Shown here piece after piece: positions 1-5,972 of a stretch of 12,350 nt of DNA. Made by a program: the position numbers and the translations under genes. How positions within the stretch are numbered: the first letter of the stretch is position 1; the number at the start of each line of letters is the position of its first letter. The DNA is from Alphaproteobacteria bacterium (GTDB lineage Bacteria; Pseudomonadota; Alphaproteobacteria; VGEJ01): positions 1 to 12,350 of the forward strand of contig VGEJ01000050.1 in NCBI GenBank assembly GCA_016869335.1, read 5' to 3'. The notes below the pieces were generated by a model, which was not told the DNA's origin, did not search any database, and saw nothing but the letters and a program-made list of their open reading frames with translations.

Positions 1-206
1 CGGCTGCGAACCAGCTTGCGGGCGTAGATGTTCACCACCGCCGGGGCGGCCCTGGCGACCACCGGCGCGAAACTCAGGCGGATCTGCTCCGCTGACTCGG
101 GCACCTGCTCGGCGGCCGCTTCGCCACGGAAGGCGACGACGATCGCCAGCGCCACCAGAAGCGCCAGCAGGCACGACCGACACCCGACGGACGGGCGCGG
201 GACCAC
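1..206 (-). CDS. DegP/HtrA-like periplasmic serine protease, N-terminal fragment
   Basis: Only the first 68 codons are inside the window; the gene continues past the left edge. The fragment starts with a short basic, Cys-containing stretch and a hydrophobic segment (about residues 12-26, LLALLVALAIVVAF), which looks like a signal peptide or membrane anchor. It continues into FAPVVARAAPAVVNIYA (about 46-62), which resembles the opening of the mature part of Do/DegP-family trypsin-like proteases, envelope quality-control enzymes. The catalytic His-Asp-Ser triad and the PDZ domains would lie outside the window, so activity cannot be judged. I chose the GTG at 206-204 because no earlier in-frame start exists after the rplQ stop and it precedes the whole hydrophobic segment; the Shine-Dalgarno match (GAGAG) is weak. 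It lies 25 nt after rplQ with no obvious terminator, so read-through from the alpha operon is possible. A DegP-type gene after rplQ is a familiar arrangement in alphaproteobacteria. Confidence 0.75.
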   Translation of the reverse strand, partial: MVPRPSVGCRSCLLALLVALAIVVAFRGEAAAEQVPESAEQIRLSFAPVVARAAPAVVNIYARKLVRS

Positions 207-215
207 GCTCTCGGG

Positions 216-229
216 CGCGGCAAGCCGCG
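216..229 (-). other. Small hairpin between rplQ stop and the protease start
   Basis: On the transcript strand, CGCGG-CUUG-CCGCG gives a perfect 5-bp stem closed by a CUUG tetraloop with a G-C closing pair, a loop known to be unusually stable. It begins two bases after the rplQ TAA and ends nine bases before the GTG of the next gene. There is no following U-tract, so it does not look like an intrinsic terminator. It could protect the rplQ 3' end or modulate the downstream start, which is inference. Confidence 0.35.
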
Positions 230-231
230 AT

Positions 232-654
232 TTACGCTGCGGCGGGTTCGCCCTCATCGTCTTGCGCGGGCCGCGAACCCGTGCCCTTGGCCTCCGGGTC
301 GCGATCGGCCAGCTCGATCACGGCCATCGGCGCGGCGTCGCCATAGCGGAACCCGGCACGCAGCACGCGCGTGTACCCGCCCCTGCGGTCGGCGTAGCGC
401 GGGGCCAGGGTCTCGAACAGCTTATCGACGACCATCCCATCGCCGAGAAAGGCGATCGCCTGCCGGCGCGCGTGCAGGCCTCCGCGCTTGCCGAGCGTGA
501 TGAGCTTGTCGACGATACCCCGCACGTCCTTGGCCTTGGGCACCGTCGTCGTGACCTGCTCGTGCTTGAGGACAGAGGCGGCAAGATTGGCCAACATCGC
601 GCCACGGTGGGCGCTCGGCCGGTTAAACTTTCGTCCGCTCAGTCGATGCCGCAT
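232..654 (-). CDS. rplQ: 50S ribosomal protein L17
   Basis: L17 is a large-subunit protein that binds 23S rRNA near the exit-tunnel side of the ribosome. The 140-residue product has the family start MRHRLSGRKFNR, followed by the conserved region around residues 16-35 (AHRGAMLANLAASVLKHEQV) and a basic central part ending near GGYTRVLRAGFRYGDAAPMA. The last 25 or so residues form an acidic, Ala/Gly-rich tail (DDEGEPAAA) beyond the roughly 127-residue E. coli form; a longer C-terminus is common in alphaproteobacteria. The ATG is preceded by a good Shine-Dalgarno sequence (GGAGAG, about 6 nt away). It follows rpoA by 40 nt as the last ribosomal gene of the alpha operon. The gap to rpoA holds only a weak 5-bp hairpin (673-688). 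Confidence 0.97.
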   Translation of the reverse strand: MRHRLSGRKFNRPSAHRGAMLANLAASVLKHEQVTTTVPKAKDVRGIVDKLITLGKRGGLHARRQAIAFLGDGMVVDKLFETLAPRYADRRGGYTRVLRAGFRYGDAAPMAVIELADRDPEAKGTGSRPAQDDEGEPAAA

Positions 655-694
655 CGCTTCTCTCCGGGTCCACGGCGTTCCCGCGCCGAGTCGG

Positions 695-1720
695 CTAGTA
701 GGGGTGCTCTTCCAGCCGCTTCGCGAGTTCCTCGATATTCTCGGGCGGCCAGTCCTTGACCTCCATCCCGAGGTGGAGGCCCATCTGCGCCAGCACCTCC
801 TTGATCTCGTTCAGCGACTTGCGGCCGAAGTTCGGCGTCCGCAGCATCTCTGCTTCGGTCTTCTGGAGCAGATCGCCGATGTAGACGATGTTGTCGTTCT
901 TGAGGCAGTTGGCGGACCGCACCGACAGTTCCAGCTCATCGACCTTGCGCAGCAGATTGTGGTTGAAACTCGGTAGTTGCTGAGGCTCCTCGCGGGTCTC
1001 GACGTGCGGCTCCTGGAAGTTCACGAACAGCTGAAGCTGATCCTGCAGGATGCGGGCGGCGTACGCCACCGCGTCTTCGGGCCGGACGGTGCCGTTGGTC
1101 TCCACGCTCATGGTCAGCTTGTCATAGTCGAGCTTCTGGCCCGACCGGGTGTTCTCGACCTTGTAGGTGACCTGCTTGACCGGGCCATAGAGCGCATCGA
1201 CTGGAATCAGGCCGATCGGCGCGTCCTCGGACCGGTTCTGATCGGCCGGCACATACCCCTTGCCGATCTGCGCGGTCATCTCGACGTGGATCTTGGCGCC
1301 CTTGTCGAGCGTACACAGTACCAGATCGGGGTTCATGATTTCGACATCGTGGGGCAGCGTGATCATGCGCGCCCTGACTTCGCCGGGCCCCTCGGCACGC
1401 AGCGTGAGCCGTCGCGTGCCCTCGCCGTGCATGCGGACGGCAAGCTCCTTCAAGTTGAGCACGATATCGGTGACATCCTCGCGCACGCCGGGGACGGAAG
1501 AGAACTCATGCAGCACACCGTCGATCTGGACCGATGTCACCGCGGCGCCCTGCAGCGACGACAGCAGAACCCGGCGCAGAGCATTGCCGAGCGTGAGACC
1601 GAATCCGCGTTCGAGGGGCTCGGCGACGATCTGCGCCGCCCGCAGGGGATCCGCGCCCGGCTCCACGACCAGCTTGTTGGGTTTGATCAGCTGCTGCCAA
1701 TTCTTCTGAATAACGTTCAC
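695..1720 (-). CDS. rpoA: DNA-directed RNA polymerase subunit alpha
   Basis: The alpha subunit dimerises to nucleate RNA polymerase assembly and contacts promoter UP elements and activators through its C-terminal domain. The 341-residue protein has the N-terminal domain at about 1-235, with RGFGLTLGNALRRVLLSS at 38-55, the core of the dimer and beta-binding region. A linker follows at about 236-250, then the C-terminal domain (about 251-330). DNA-contact residues are present: R268, N271 and C272 in SVRSANCLK, and G299, K301 and S302 in FGRKSLNEIK, each three positions later than in E. coli. The tail EELAKRLEEHPY is like other alphaproteobacterial alphas. It starts at GTG with a strong AGGAG seven bases upstream; no better ATG exists nearby. 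rpsD, which precedes rpoA in E. coli, is absent here. The stop is TAG. Confidence 0.98.
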   Translation of the reverse strand: MNVIQKNWQQLIKPNKLVVEPGADPLRAAQIVAEPLERGFGLTLGNALRRVLLSSLQGAAVTSVQIDGVLHEFSSVPGVREDVTDIVLNLKELAVRMHGEGTRRLTLRAEGPGEVRARMITLPHDVEIMNPDLVLCTLDKGAKIHVEMTAQIGKGYVPADQNRSEDAPIGLIPVDALYGPVKQVTYKVENTRSGQKLDYDKLTMSVETNGTVRPEDAVAYAARILQDQLQLFVNFQEPHVETREEPQQLPSFNHNLLRKVDELELSVRSANCLKNDNIVYIGDLLQKTEAEMLRTPNFGRKSLNEIKEVLAQMGLHLGMEVKDWPPENIEELAKRLEEHPY

Positions 1721-1761
1721 GTCTTCGCTCCTACGCAGCCTGAATTGCTGGCGCGCAGCGT

Positions 1762-1777
1762 GCCGCCCACGGGCGGC
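1762..1777 (-). other. GC-rich hairpin in the rpsK-rpoA gap
   Basis: The 78-nt gap between rpsK and rpoA contains the perfect inverted repeat GCCGCC-CGTG-GGCGGC on the transcript strand, a 6-bp all-GC stem with a 4-base loop. No U-tract follows, so an intrinsic terminator is unlikely. It sits about 40 nt before the rpoA start and leaves the AGGAG site free. In E. coli this position holds rpsD. A role in setting rpoA expression or in RNA processing is possible but unproven. Confidence 0.35.
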
Positions 1778-1798
1778 CGCAGCGATCCCAATCCGGAT

Positions 1799-2191
1799 TC
1801 AAACCCGGCGGCGCTTCGGTGGCCGGCAGCCGTTGTGCGCAATCGGCGTGACGTCACGAATCGCCGTAATGGTGAGGCCCACCGCCTGCAACGCCCGCAG
1901 CGCCGACTCGCGGCCCGCGCCTGGGCCCTTGACCTCGATCTCGAGGGTGCGCATGCCGTGATCCTGTGCCTTGCGCCCGGCCTCCTCGGCGGCCATCTGC
2001 GCGGCGTAGGGAGTGGACTTGCGTGAGCCCTTGAAACCACGCTGTCCGGACGAGGCCCATGCGATCACGTTGCCCTGCACATCGGTGATGGTGACGATGG
2101 TGTTATTGAACGTAGCGTTCACGTGGGCGACACCCGAGGTGATGTTCTTCCGCTCGCGGCGGCGTACCCGGGCGGCCGGTTCGCGCCCCAT
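1799..2191 (-). CDS. rpsK: 30S ribosomal protein S11
   Basis: S11 binds 16S rRNA in the platform of the small subunit, next to S7 and close to the mRNA exit site. The 130-residue product matches the usual length of about 129. Its family hallmarks are GVAHVNATFNNTIVTITDVQGN at about 20-41 (the rRNA-binding sheet), ASSGQRGFKGSRKSTPYAAQ at about 46-65, GPGAGRESALRAL near 89-101, and the C-terminal HNGCRPPKRRRV. The Asn-Gly at 120-121 corresponds to the asparagine that becomes isoaspartate in E. coli S11. The ATG is nine bases after the rpsM stop; the TAG stop of rpsM is itself the start of the Shine-Dalgarno site (TAGGAG), which suggests tight coupling of S13 and S11 synthesis. Confidence 0.98.
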   Translation of the reverse strand: MGREPAARVRRRERKNITSGVAHVNATFNNTIVTITDVQGNVIAWASSGQRGFKGSRKSTPYAAQMAAEEAGRKAQDHGMRTLEIEVKGPGAGRESALRALQAVGLTITAIRDVTPIAHNGCRPPKRRRV

Positions 2192-2200
2192 TTCCCGCTC

Positions 2201-2569
2201 CTACTTCTTCTTGCCGGCGATCGCGCGCGCCGGACCCTTGCGGGTGCGGGCGTTGGTGTGCGTGCGCTGGCCATGCACCGGGAGCCCGCGCCGGTGACGC
2301 AGCCCGCGATAGCAGCCGAGGTCCATCAGCCGTTTGATGTTCATCGCGACGTCGCGCCGGAGATCGCCTTCGACCACGAACTCACGGTCTATCAGCTCGC
2401 GAATCTGAATGGTCTCCGCTTCCGTGAGCTGGTTCACGCGCCGCTCGGATGGGATGCTCAACCGCGAACAGATGCTCTTGGCCCGCGTCGGGCCGACCCC
2501 ATAGATGTACCGAAGCGCGATCTCGACGCGCTTGTTCGTGGGTATGTTGACCCCGGCTATTCGCGCCAC
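2201..2569 (-). CDS. rpsM: 30S ribosomal protein S13
   Basis: S13 sits in the head of the small subunit, forms bridges to the large subunit (B1a/B1b) and contacts P-site tRNA with its basic tail. The 122-residue product begins MARIAGVNIPTNKRVEIALR, carries the helix-two-turn-helix region with YGVGPTRAKSIC (about 23-34), and ends with the basic RGQRTHTNARTRKGPARA-type tail (written here as HGQRTHTNARTRKGPARA) and AIAGKKK. The start is GTG, preceded by a strong GGAGG at 2576-2580, six bases away; the family N-terminus fits this start exactly. It opens the alpha operon here, after an 89-nt gap that contains its own predicted promoter. rpmJ, which precedes rpsM in many bacteria, is absent, as is usual in alphaproteobacteria. 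Confidence 0.98.
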   Translation of the reverse strand: MARIAGVNIPTNKRVEIALRYIYGVGPTRAKSICSRLSIPSERRVNQLTEAETIQIRELIDREFVVEGDLRRDVAMNIKRLMDLGCYRGLRHRRGLPVHGQRTHTNARTRKGPARAIAGKKK

Positions 2570-2575
2570 GGACTT

Positions 2576-2580
2576 CCTCC
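2576..2580 (-). promoter_or_regulatory. Strong Shine-Dalgarno site of rpsM
   Basis: GGAGG on the transcript strand lies six bases before the GTG start of rpsM and decides that start. It is one of the best Shine-Dalgarno matches in the window. The adjoining GGAAG could pair with CUUCC near the predicted 5' end of the transcript (forward positions 2615-2619), which would partly mask the site. Confidence 0.8.
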
Positions 2581-2587
2581 ACGCGAT

Positions 2588-2628
2588 ATCCCGCGCAGCA
2601 CGTCTGCGATTCTTGGAAGGCGCGGGAT
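2588..2628. repeat. 9-bp inverted repeat in the adk-rpsM gap
   Basis: Two perfect 9-bp arms, ATCCCGCGC (2588-2596) and GCGCGGGAT (2620-2628), are separated by 23 bases. One arm touches the predicted -10 box and start site of the rpsM promoter; the other lies in the leader just before the Shine-Dalgarno site. In a transcript reading through from adk the arms can form a hairpin. In a transcript started at the local promoter most of the 5' arm would be missing. It could also be an operator for a dimeric regulator. No U-tract follows. Confidence 0.55.
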
Positions 2629-2655
2629 TATTAAGAAACGGTGCCGCAAAGTCAA
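2627..2655 (-). promoter_or_regulatory. Predicted sigma70-type promoter of the alpha operon (rpsM)
   Basis: On the minus strand TTGACT (2655-2650) matches the -35 consensus at five of six bases, followed by a 17-base spacer and AATAAT (2632-2627), five of six for the -10 box. The predicted start site is near 2620, giving a leader of about 50 nt before rpsM. The bases between the -10 box and the start are CCCGCGC, a GC-rich discriminator of the sort found at growth-rate-controlled, ppGpp-sensitive ribosomal promoters. The -35 box begins a few bases after the adk stop codon. AT-rich bases here stand out against the GC-rich surroundings. Confidence 0.7.
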
Positions 2656-2658
2656 TCC

Positions 2659-3309
2659 TCAGACTCGGTCGAGCACGGCTGCGATCTGGCGCGCCACCTC
2701 GTTGAACGCGGCCATGGCGTCAACCGAGTGCAGAAGCCGCCTCTCGCGATAGTAGCTCAGGAGTGGCGCCGTCTGGCGGTGATACGCGGCAAGCCGCGCG
2801 GTCACCGTCTCGGCCTTGTCGTCCGCCCGGCGGGTGAACTCGGTGCCACCACACGAATCGCACACCCCGACCACCCTGGGGGGGCGAAACGTGTCGTGGT
2901 AGCCCGCACCGCACGTGGCGCACGCGAAGCGCCCCGTTAGCCGCTCGATCAACGGCGCGTCCTCGACCTTCATCTCGATCACCGCTGCCAGCCGGCGGCC
3001 CTTCGCGGCCAACATCGTATCGAGCGCCCGTGCCTGCGCGGTGGTGCGCGGGAACCCGTCGAGCACGCAGCCGGCTTGGCAATCGGGGGCGGCGATGCGG
3101 TCGGCGATCATGTCGACCAGCACCTCGTCCGAAACCAGCTGCCCCGCCTCCATGATCGGCCTCACCCGCAAGCCGATAGCGGTGCCCCCGGCGACTTCCT
3201 GTCGCAGCATGTCGCCCGTCGAAAGCTGAACGAGCTTCCGCTCCTCCTCGACCCGGCGCGCCTGGGTCCCTTTCCCGGCGCCGGGCGGGCCCAAGAGGAC
3301 GATGATCAC
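2659..3309 (-). CDS. adk: Adenylate kinase with four-cysteine (zinc-type) LID
   Basis: Adenylate kinase converts AMP and ATP to two ADP in the cytoplasm and keeps the adenylate pool balanced. The 216-residue product has the P-loop GPPGAGKG at 7-14, the AMP-binding segment with STGDMLR (30-36), LDGFPRT (83-89) carrying the AMP-contact arginine, and the long LID domain (about 123-160) followed by RRADD at 160-164. Four cysteines at 130, 133, 150 and 153 form a CxxC...CxxC zinc site, as in Paracoccus and Gram-positive enzymes and unlike E. coli. The GTG start overlaps the secY stop (GTGA), and the protein then begins MIIVLLGPPG exactly as in the family. No separate Shine-Dalgarno site is clear, so coupling to secY is likely. 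An open frame continues upstream inside secY but is a shadow. Confidence 0.97.
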   Translation of the reverse strand: MIIVLLGPPGAGKGTQARRVEEERKLVQLSTGDMLRQEVAGGTAIGLRVRPIMEAGQLVSDEVLVDMIADRIAAPDCQAGCVLDGFPRTTAQARALDTMLAAKGRRLAAVIEMKVEDAPLIERLTGRFACATCGAGYHDTFRPPRVVGVCDSCGGTEFTRRADDKAETVTARLAAYHRQTAPLLSYYRERRLLHSVDAMAAFNEVARQIAAVLDRV

Positions 3310-4649
3310 CGCGTTCGCCCGCGGAGCCGCGCCTTCTTGATCAGGCCCTCGTACTGGTGCGCGAGCAGGTGCGAGTGGACCTGCGCGATCGTGTCCATCG
3401 TCACCGAGACGACGATGAGCAGCGAGGTTCCGCCGAAGTAGAACGGCACCGCCCAGTAGGTGATCAGAATCTCGGGCAGGAGACAGACGGCCGACAGGTA
3501 GATCGCGCCGACCACGGTTAGGCGCGTCAGCACATGATCGAGGTATTCGGCCGTGTTCTTGCCGGGCCGCACGCCGGGGACGAACCCGCCGTACTTCTTG
3601 AGGTTGTCGGCGGTGTCGACCGGGTTGAATACGACCGCCGTGTAGAAGAAACAGAAGAACACGATGCCGGCGACGTAAAGCGCGAGGTAGAGCGGTTGGC
3701 CATGGCCCAGAAGCGCGGTCACCGTCGTGAGCCAGCCCGGTCCATCCGCCGAGCCGAAGTTGACGACCGTCATCGGCAGGAGGAGGAGCGAGGAGGCGAA
3801 GATCGGCGGGATCACGCCGGAGGTGTTGAGCTTGAGCGGCAGGTGCGAGCTCTCGCCGCCGAACATGCGGACGCCAACCTGGCGCTTGGGGTACTGCACC
3901 ACGATCCGTCGCTGCGCCCGCTCCACGAACACGATGAACGTGACGACCCCTACCACCAGAATCACGAGGATGAGGATCACGAACACCGAGATAGCGCCGG
4001 TGCGGCCGAGCTCGAGCGTGCTGGCGAGCGAGCGCGGCAGCTCGGCGACGATGCCGGCGAAGATGATCAGCGAGATGCCGTTGCCGACACCGCGGGCCGT
4101 GATCTGCTCGCCAAGCCACATCAGGAAGATGGTTCCGCCGGTCAACGTGATCACCGTCGTGGCGCGGAAGAAGTAACCGGGCTCCGTCACCACGGCGCCG
4201 CCGCCGCCGGACATGCCCTCGAGCCCGATGGCGATGCCGTAGGCCTGGAGCGCCGCCAGCAACACCGTGCCATAGCGGGTGTACTGGTTCATCTTCTTGC
4301 GCCCGGCCTCGCCCTCCTTCTTCAGCAGCTCGAGCCGCGGCGACACCGTTGTCATGAGCTGCATGATGATGGAGGCCGAGATGTACGGCATGATGTTGAG
4401 GGCGAAGATCGTCATTCGCCCGAGCGCGCCGCCGGCAAACATGTCGAACATGCCGAGCACGCCCGACTGGTTGCTGCGAAACAACTCCGCCAGCATCAGC
4501 GCATCGACTCCCGGCATCGGTATGTAGGTGCCAAGGCGGTAGATGATGAGCGCCCCGAGCGTGAACCAGATGCGCTTCTTGAGCTCGGTCGCCTTGGCGA
4601 AGGCGCCGAAGTTCAGGTTCGCTGCCAGTTGCTCGGCTGCTGAGGCCAT
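3306..4649 (-). CDS. secY: Protein translocase subunit SecY
   Basis: SecY is the channel of the SecYEG translocon in the inner membrane, used by secreted proteins with SecA and by membrane proteins co-translationally. The 447-residue product is close to the usual 440 and shows about ten hydrophobic segments, for example at 26-44, 79-100, 163-180, 217-242 and 321-342. Both family signatures are present: GGALGRMTIFALNIMPYISA at 73-92 and the FLMWLGEQITARGVGNGISL block at 175-194. The C5 cytoplasmic loop reads GGFVPGVRPGKNTAEYL (354-370); R361 corresponds to the arginine E. coli needs for SecA function (R357). The ATG has GGAG five bases upstream. It is 30 nt from rplO, a gap with a weak 5-bp hairpin (4661-4676), and overlaps adk by four bases. 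Its place at the end of the spc genes is standard. Confidence 0.98.
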   Translation of the reverse strand: MASAAEQLAANLNFGAFAKATELKKRIWFTLGALIIYRLGTYIPMPGVDALMLAELFRSNQSGVLGMFDMFAGGALGRMTIFALNIMPYISASIIMQLMTTVSPRLELLKKEGEAGRKKMNQYTRYGTVLLAALQAYGIAIGLEGMSGGGGAVVTEPGYFFRATTVITLTGGTIFLMWLGEQITARGVGNGISLIIFAGIVAELPRSLASTLELGRTGAISVFVILILVILVVGVVTFIVFVERAQRRIVVQYPKRQVGVRMFGGESSHLPLKLNTSGVIPPIFASSLLLLPMTVVNFGSADGPGWLTTVTALLGHGQPLYLALYVAGIVFFCFFYTAVVFNPVDTADNLKKYGGFVPGVRPGKNTAEYLDHVLTRLTVVGAIYLSAVCLLPEILITYWAVPFYFGGTSLLIVVSVTMDTIAQVHSHLLAHQYEGLIKKARLRGRTR

Positions 4650-4679
4650 GTCGGCTCCGATCCCCGGTTGTGGGGACGA

Positions 4680-5171
4680 TTAGTCCTGCCCCGTTGACTC
4701 CGCTGCCCGCGGCGGAACCGACACCGCGACCGCGCCGGCGGCGGCCTCGACCATAGCAACCGCCGCCCGCGAGGCGCCGGTCACCTCGATGCGCAGTGCC
4801 GCCGTGAGCGCACCCTTGGCCAGCAGCCGCACGCCATCACGGTTGCCGCGCACCAAGCCGGCCGACGTGAGCGCCGCCACGGTGACGGGGGCGTCCGCGG
4901 CCAGCCGTCCGGCTGCGACCGCGGCCTGCAGGCGGCCGGTGTTGACGATCTCGAAGAACTTGCGGAACGGATTGTGGAAGCCGCCCTTGGGGAGCCGACG
5001 GTAGAGCGGCATCTGGCCGCCCTCGAAGTGGTTCATCGTGCCGCCTGAGCGCGCCTTCTGGCCCTTGTGGCCGCGCCCCGCGGTCTTGCCCTTGCCCGAG
5101 CCGATGCCGCGTCCCAGCCGCTTGCTGCCGTGGCGCGCGCCGGGTCGATCCGCGAGCTGATTGAGCTTCAT
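4680..5171 (-). CDS. rplO: 50S ribosomal protein L15
   Basis: L15 is a late-assembly large-subunit protein whose extended N-terminal arm threads through 23S rRNA. The 163-residue product has the Gly/Lys/Arg-rich arm with GRGIGSGKGKTAGRGHKGQK (roughly residues 21-40), then FEGGQMPLYRRLPKGGF, and a globular C-terminal half rich in Ala and Val. It is longer than the 144 residues of E. coli L15 because of an Ala-rich tail ending AESTGQD. Two in-frame ATGs compete. The one at 5177-5175 overlaps the rpmD stop (TAATG) and would add Met-Ala. The one at 5171 matches the family start MKLNQL and has AAGGG at a proper distance, so it is preferred. The stop is TAA. Confidence 0.95.
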   Translation of the reverse strand: MKLNQLADRPGARHGSKRLGRGIGSGKGKTAGRGHKGQKARSGGTMNHFEGGQMPLYRRLPKGGFHNPFRKFFEIVNTGRLQAAVAAGRLAADAPVTVAALTSAGLVRGNRDGVRLLAKGALTAALRIEVTGASRAAVAMVEAAAGAVAVSVPPRAAESTGQD

Positions 5172-5176
5172 GGCCA

Positions 5177-5380
5177 TTACCCTTGGGTCAGCGGCTCGAC
5201 CCGCACCAACTGATGCACCTTGAGGATCATGCCCCTGGTGGCCGGCGTATTGTCGCGAACGACGCACCGTCCCATCTTGTTGAGACCGAGGCCGATCAGC
5301 GTCGCCCGCTGATCCGACCTGCGACCGATCGGGCTTCCCGTCTGGGTGATTCGCACCTTGCCGGGCGCCGCATCAGACAT
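5177..5380 (-). CDS. rpmD: 50S ribosomal protein L30
   Basis: L30 is a small protein that binds domain II/5S-proximal 23S rRNA in the large subunit. The 67-residue product matches the family across KVRITQTGSPIGRRSDQRAT, LIGLGLNKMGRCV and DNTPATRGMILKVHQLVRVE. It is a few residues longer than the 59-residue E. coli protein at both ends. The ATG at 5380 overlaps the end of rpsE by eight bases. An in-frame GTG three codons upstream is possible but gives an unusual N-terminus; the Shine-Dalgarno match is weak for both, so coupling to rpsE translation is likely. Its stop codon overlaps the first possible start of rplO. Confidence 0.95.
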   Translation of the reverse strand: MSDAAPGKVRITQTGSPIGRRSDQRATLIGLGLNKMGRCVVRDNTPATRGMILKVHQLVRVEPLTQG

Positions 5381-5972
5381 TGCCGTCACCGGACACCGTC
5401 TCCGCGCCGCTTTCGCGCCGCGGACCGACGAGATCGCTCACCTTCTTGCCTCGCCGCGCCGCCACCGAGCGCGGCGACATCTCGCTCTTCAGCGCCTGGA
5501 ACGTCGCCCTGATCATATTGTGCGGGTTGGAGCTGCCGAGCGACTTGGTCACGATGTCTTGAATGCCGAGCGTCTCGAAGATCGCCCGCATCGGGCCGCC
5601 GGCGATGATGCCGGTGCCCGCCGAGGCGGCCCGCAGCACGACACGGCCGGCGCCGAAATGGCCCTCGGTATCATGGTGCAGGGTGCGGCCCTCGCGCAGG
5701 GGCACGCGGATCAAGTTGCGCTTGGCCGACTCCGTGGCTTTGCGGATGGCCTCAGGCACCTCGCGCGCCTTGCCGCTGCCAAAACCGACGCGACCCTTCT
5801 GATCGCCGACCACGACCAGCGCGGCGAATCCGAACCGCCGGCCACCCTTGACCACCTTGGCGACGCGGTTGATGCTGACGAGCTTGTCGACCAGCTCGCC
5901 GTCGCCGCGCTCGCCGGCCTCGGCCGCGCCGCCGCGACCCGACTTGCCGCGCCCTCTGCGTTGCTGATCCAT
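5373..5972 (-). CDS. rpsE: 30S ribosomal protein S5
   Basis: S5 lies at the back of the small subunit near the mRNA entry channel and, with S4, influences decoding accuracy. The 199-residue product has a basic, Gly-rich N-terminal extension of about 25 residues, then the S5 double-stranded-RNA-like domain starting LVDKLVSINRVAKVVKGGRR. VGFGSGKAREVPEAIRKAT follows, then the C-terminal domain with GTGIIAGGPMRAIFETLGI and the DIVTKSLGSSNPHN motif. It is longer than the 167-residue E. coli protein at both ends, which is common in alphaproteobacteria. The ATG overlaps the rplR stop as TGATG; a GGAGG lies 12 bases upstream inside rplR, somewhat far, so stop-start coupling probably contributes. Confidence 0.97.
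   Translation of the reverse strand: MDQQRRGRGKSGRGGAAEAGERGDGELVDKLVSINRVAKVVKGGRRFGFAALVVVGDQKGRVGFGSGKAREVPEAIRKATESAKRNLIRVPLREGRTLHHDTEGHFGAGRVVLRAASAGTGIIAGGPMRAIFETLGIQDIVTKSLGSSNPHNMIRATFQALKSEMSPRSVAARRGKKVSDLVGPRRESGAETVSGDGNV

Noticed and set aside
673..688. 5-bp hairpin between rpoA and rplQ
   Set aside because: CGGCG/CGCCG with a 6-base loop is easily found by chance in GC-rich DNA; no U-tract and no other support.
977..2026. A 349-codon plus-strand open frame opposite rpoA and rpsK
   Set aside because: Antisense of two intact genes; no ribosome site or motif that would support it.
2659..4119. A possible 486-residue SecY-region/Adk fusion on the minus strand
   Set aside because: The upstream 270 codons are the wrong frame of secY. 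The Adk family start MIIVLLGPPG falls exactly at the GTG overlapping the secY stop.
3534..4643. A 369-codon plus-strand open frame opposite secY
   Set aside because: Its translation is Asp/Glu/Arg/His-rich low-complexity sequence typical of the antisense of a GC-rich membrane gene, while the minus strand encodes a perfect SecY.
4661..4676. 5-bp hairpin between rplO and secY as a terminator
   Set aside because: The stem UCCCC/GGGGA is short, has no U-tract, and lies within a conserved operon where read-through is required.
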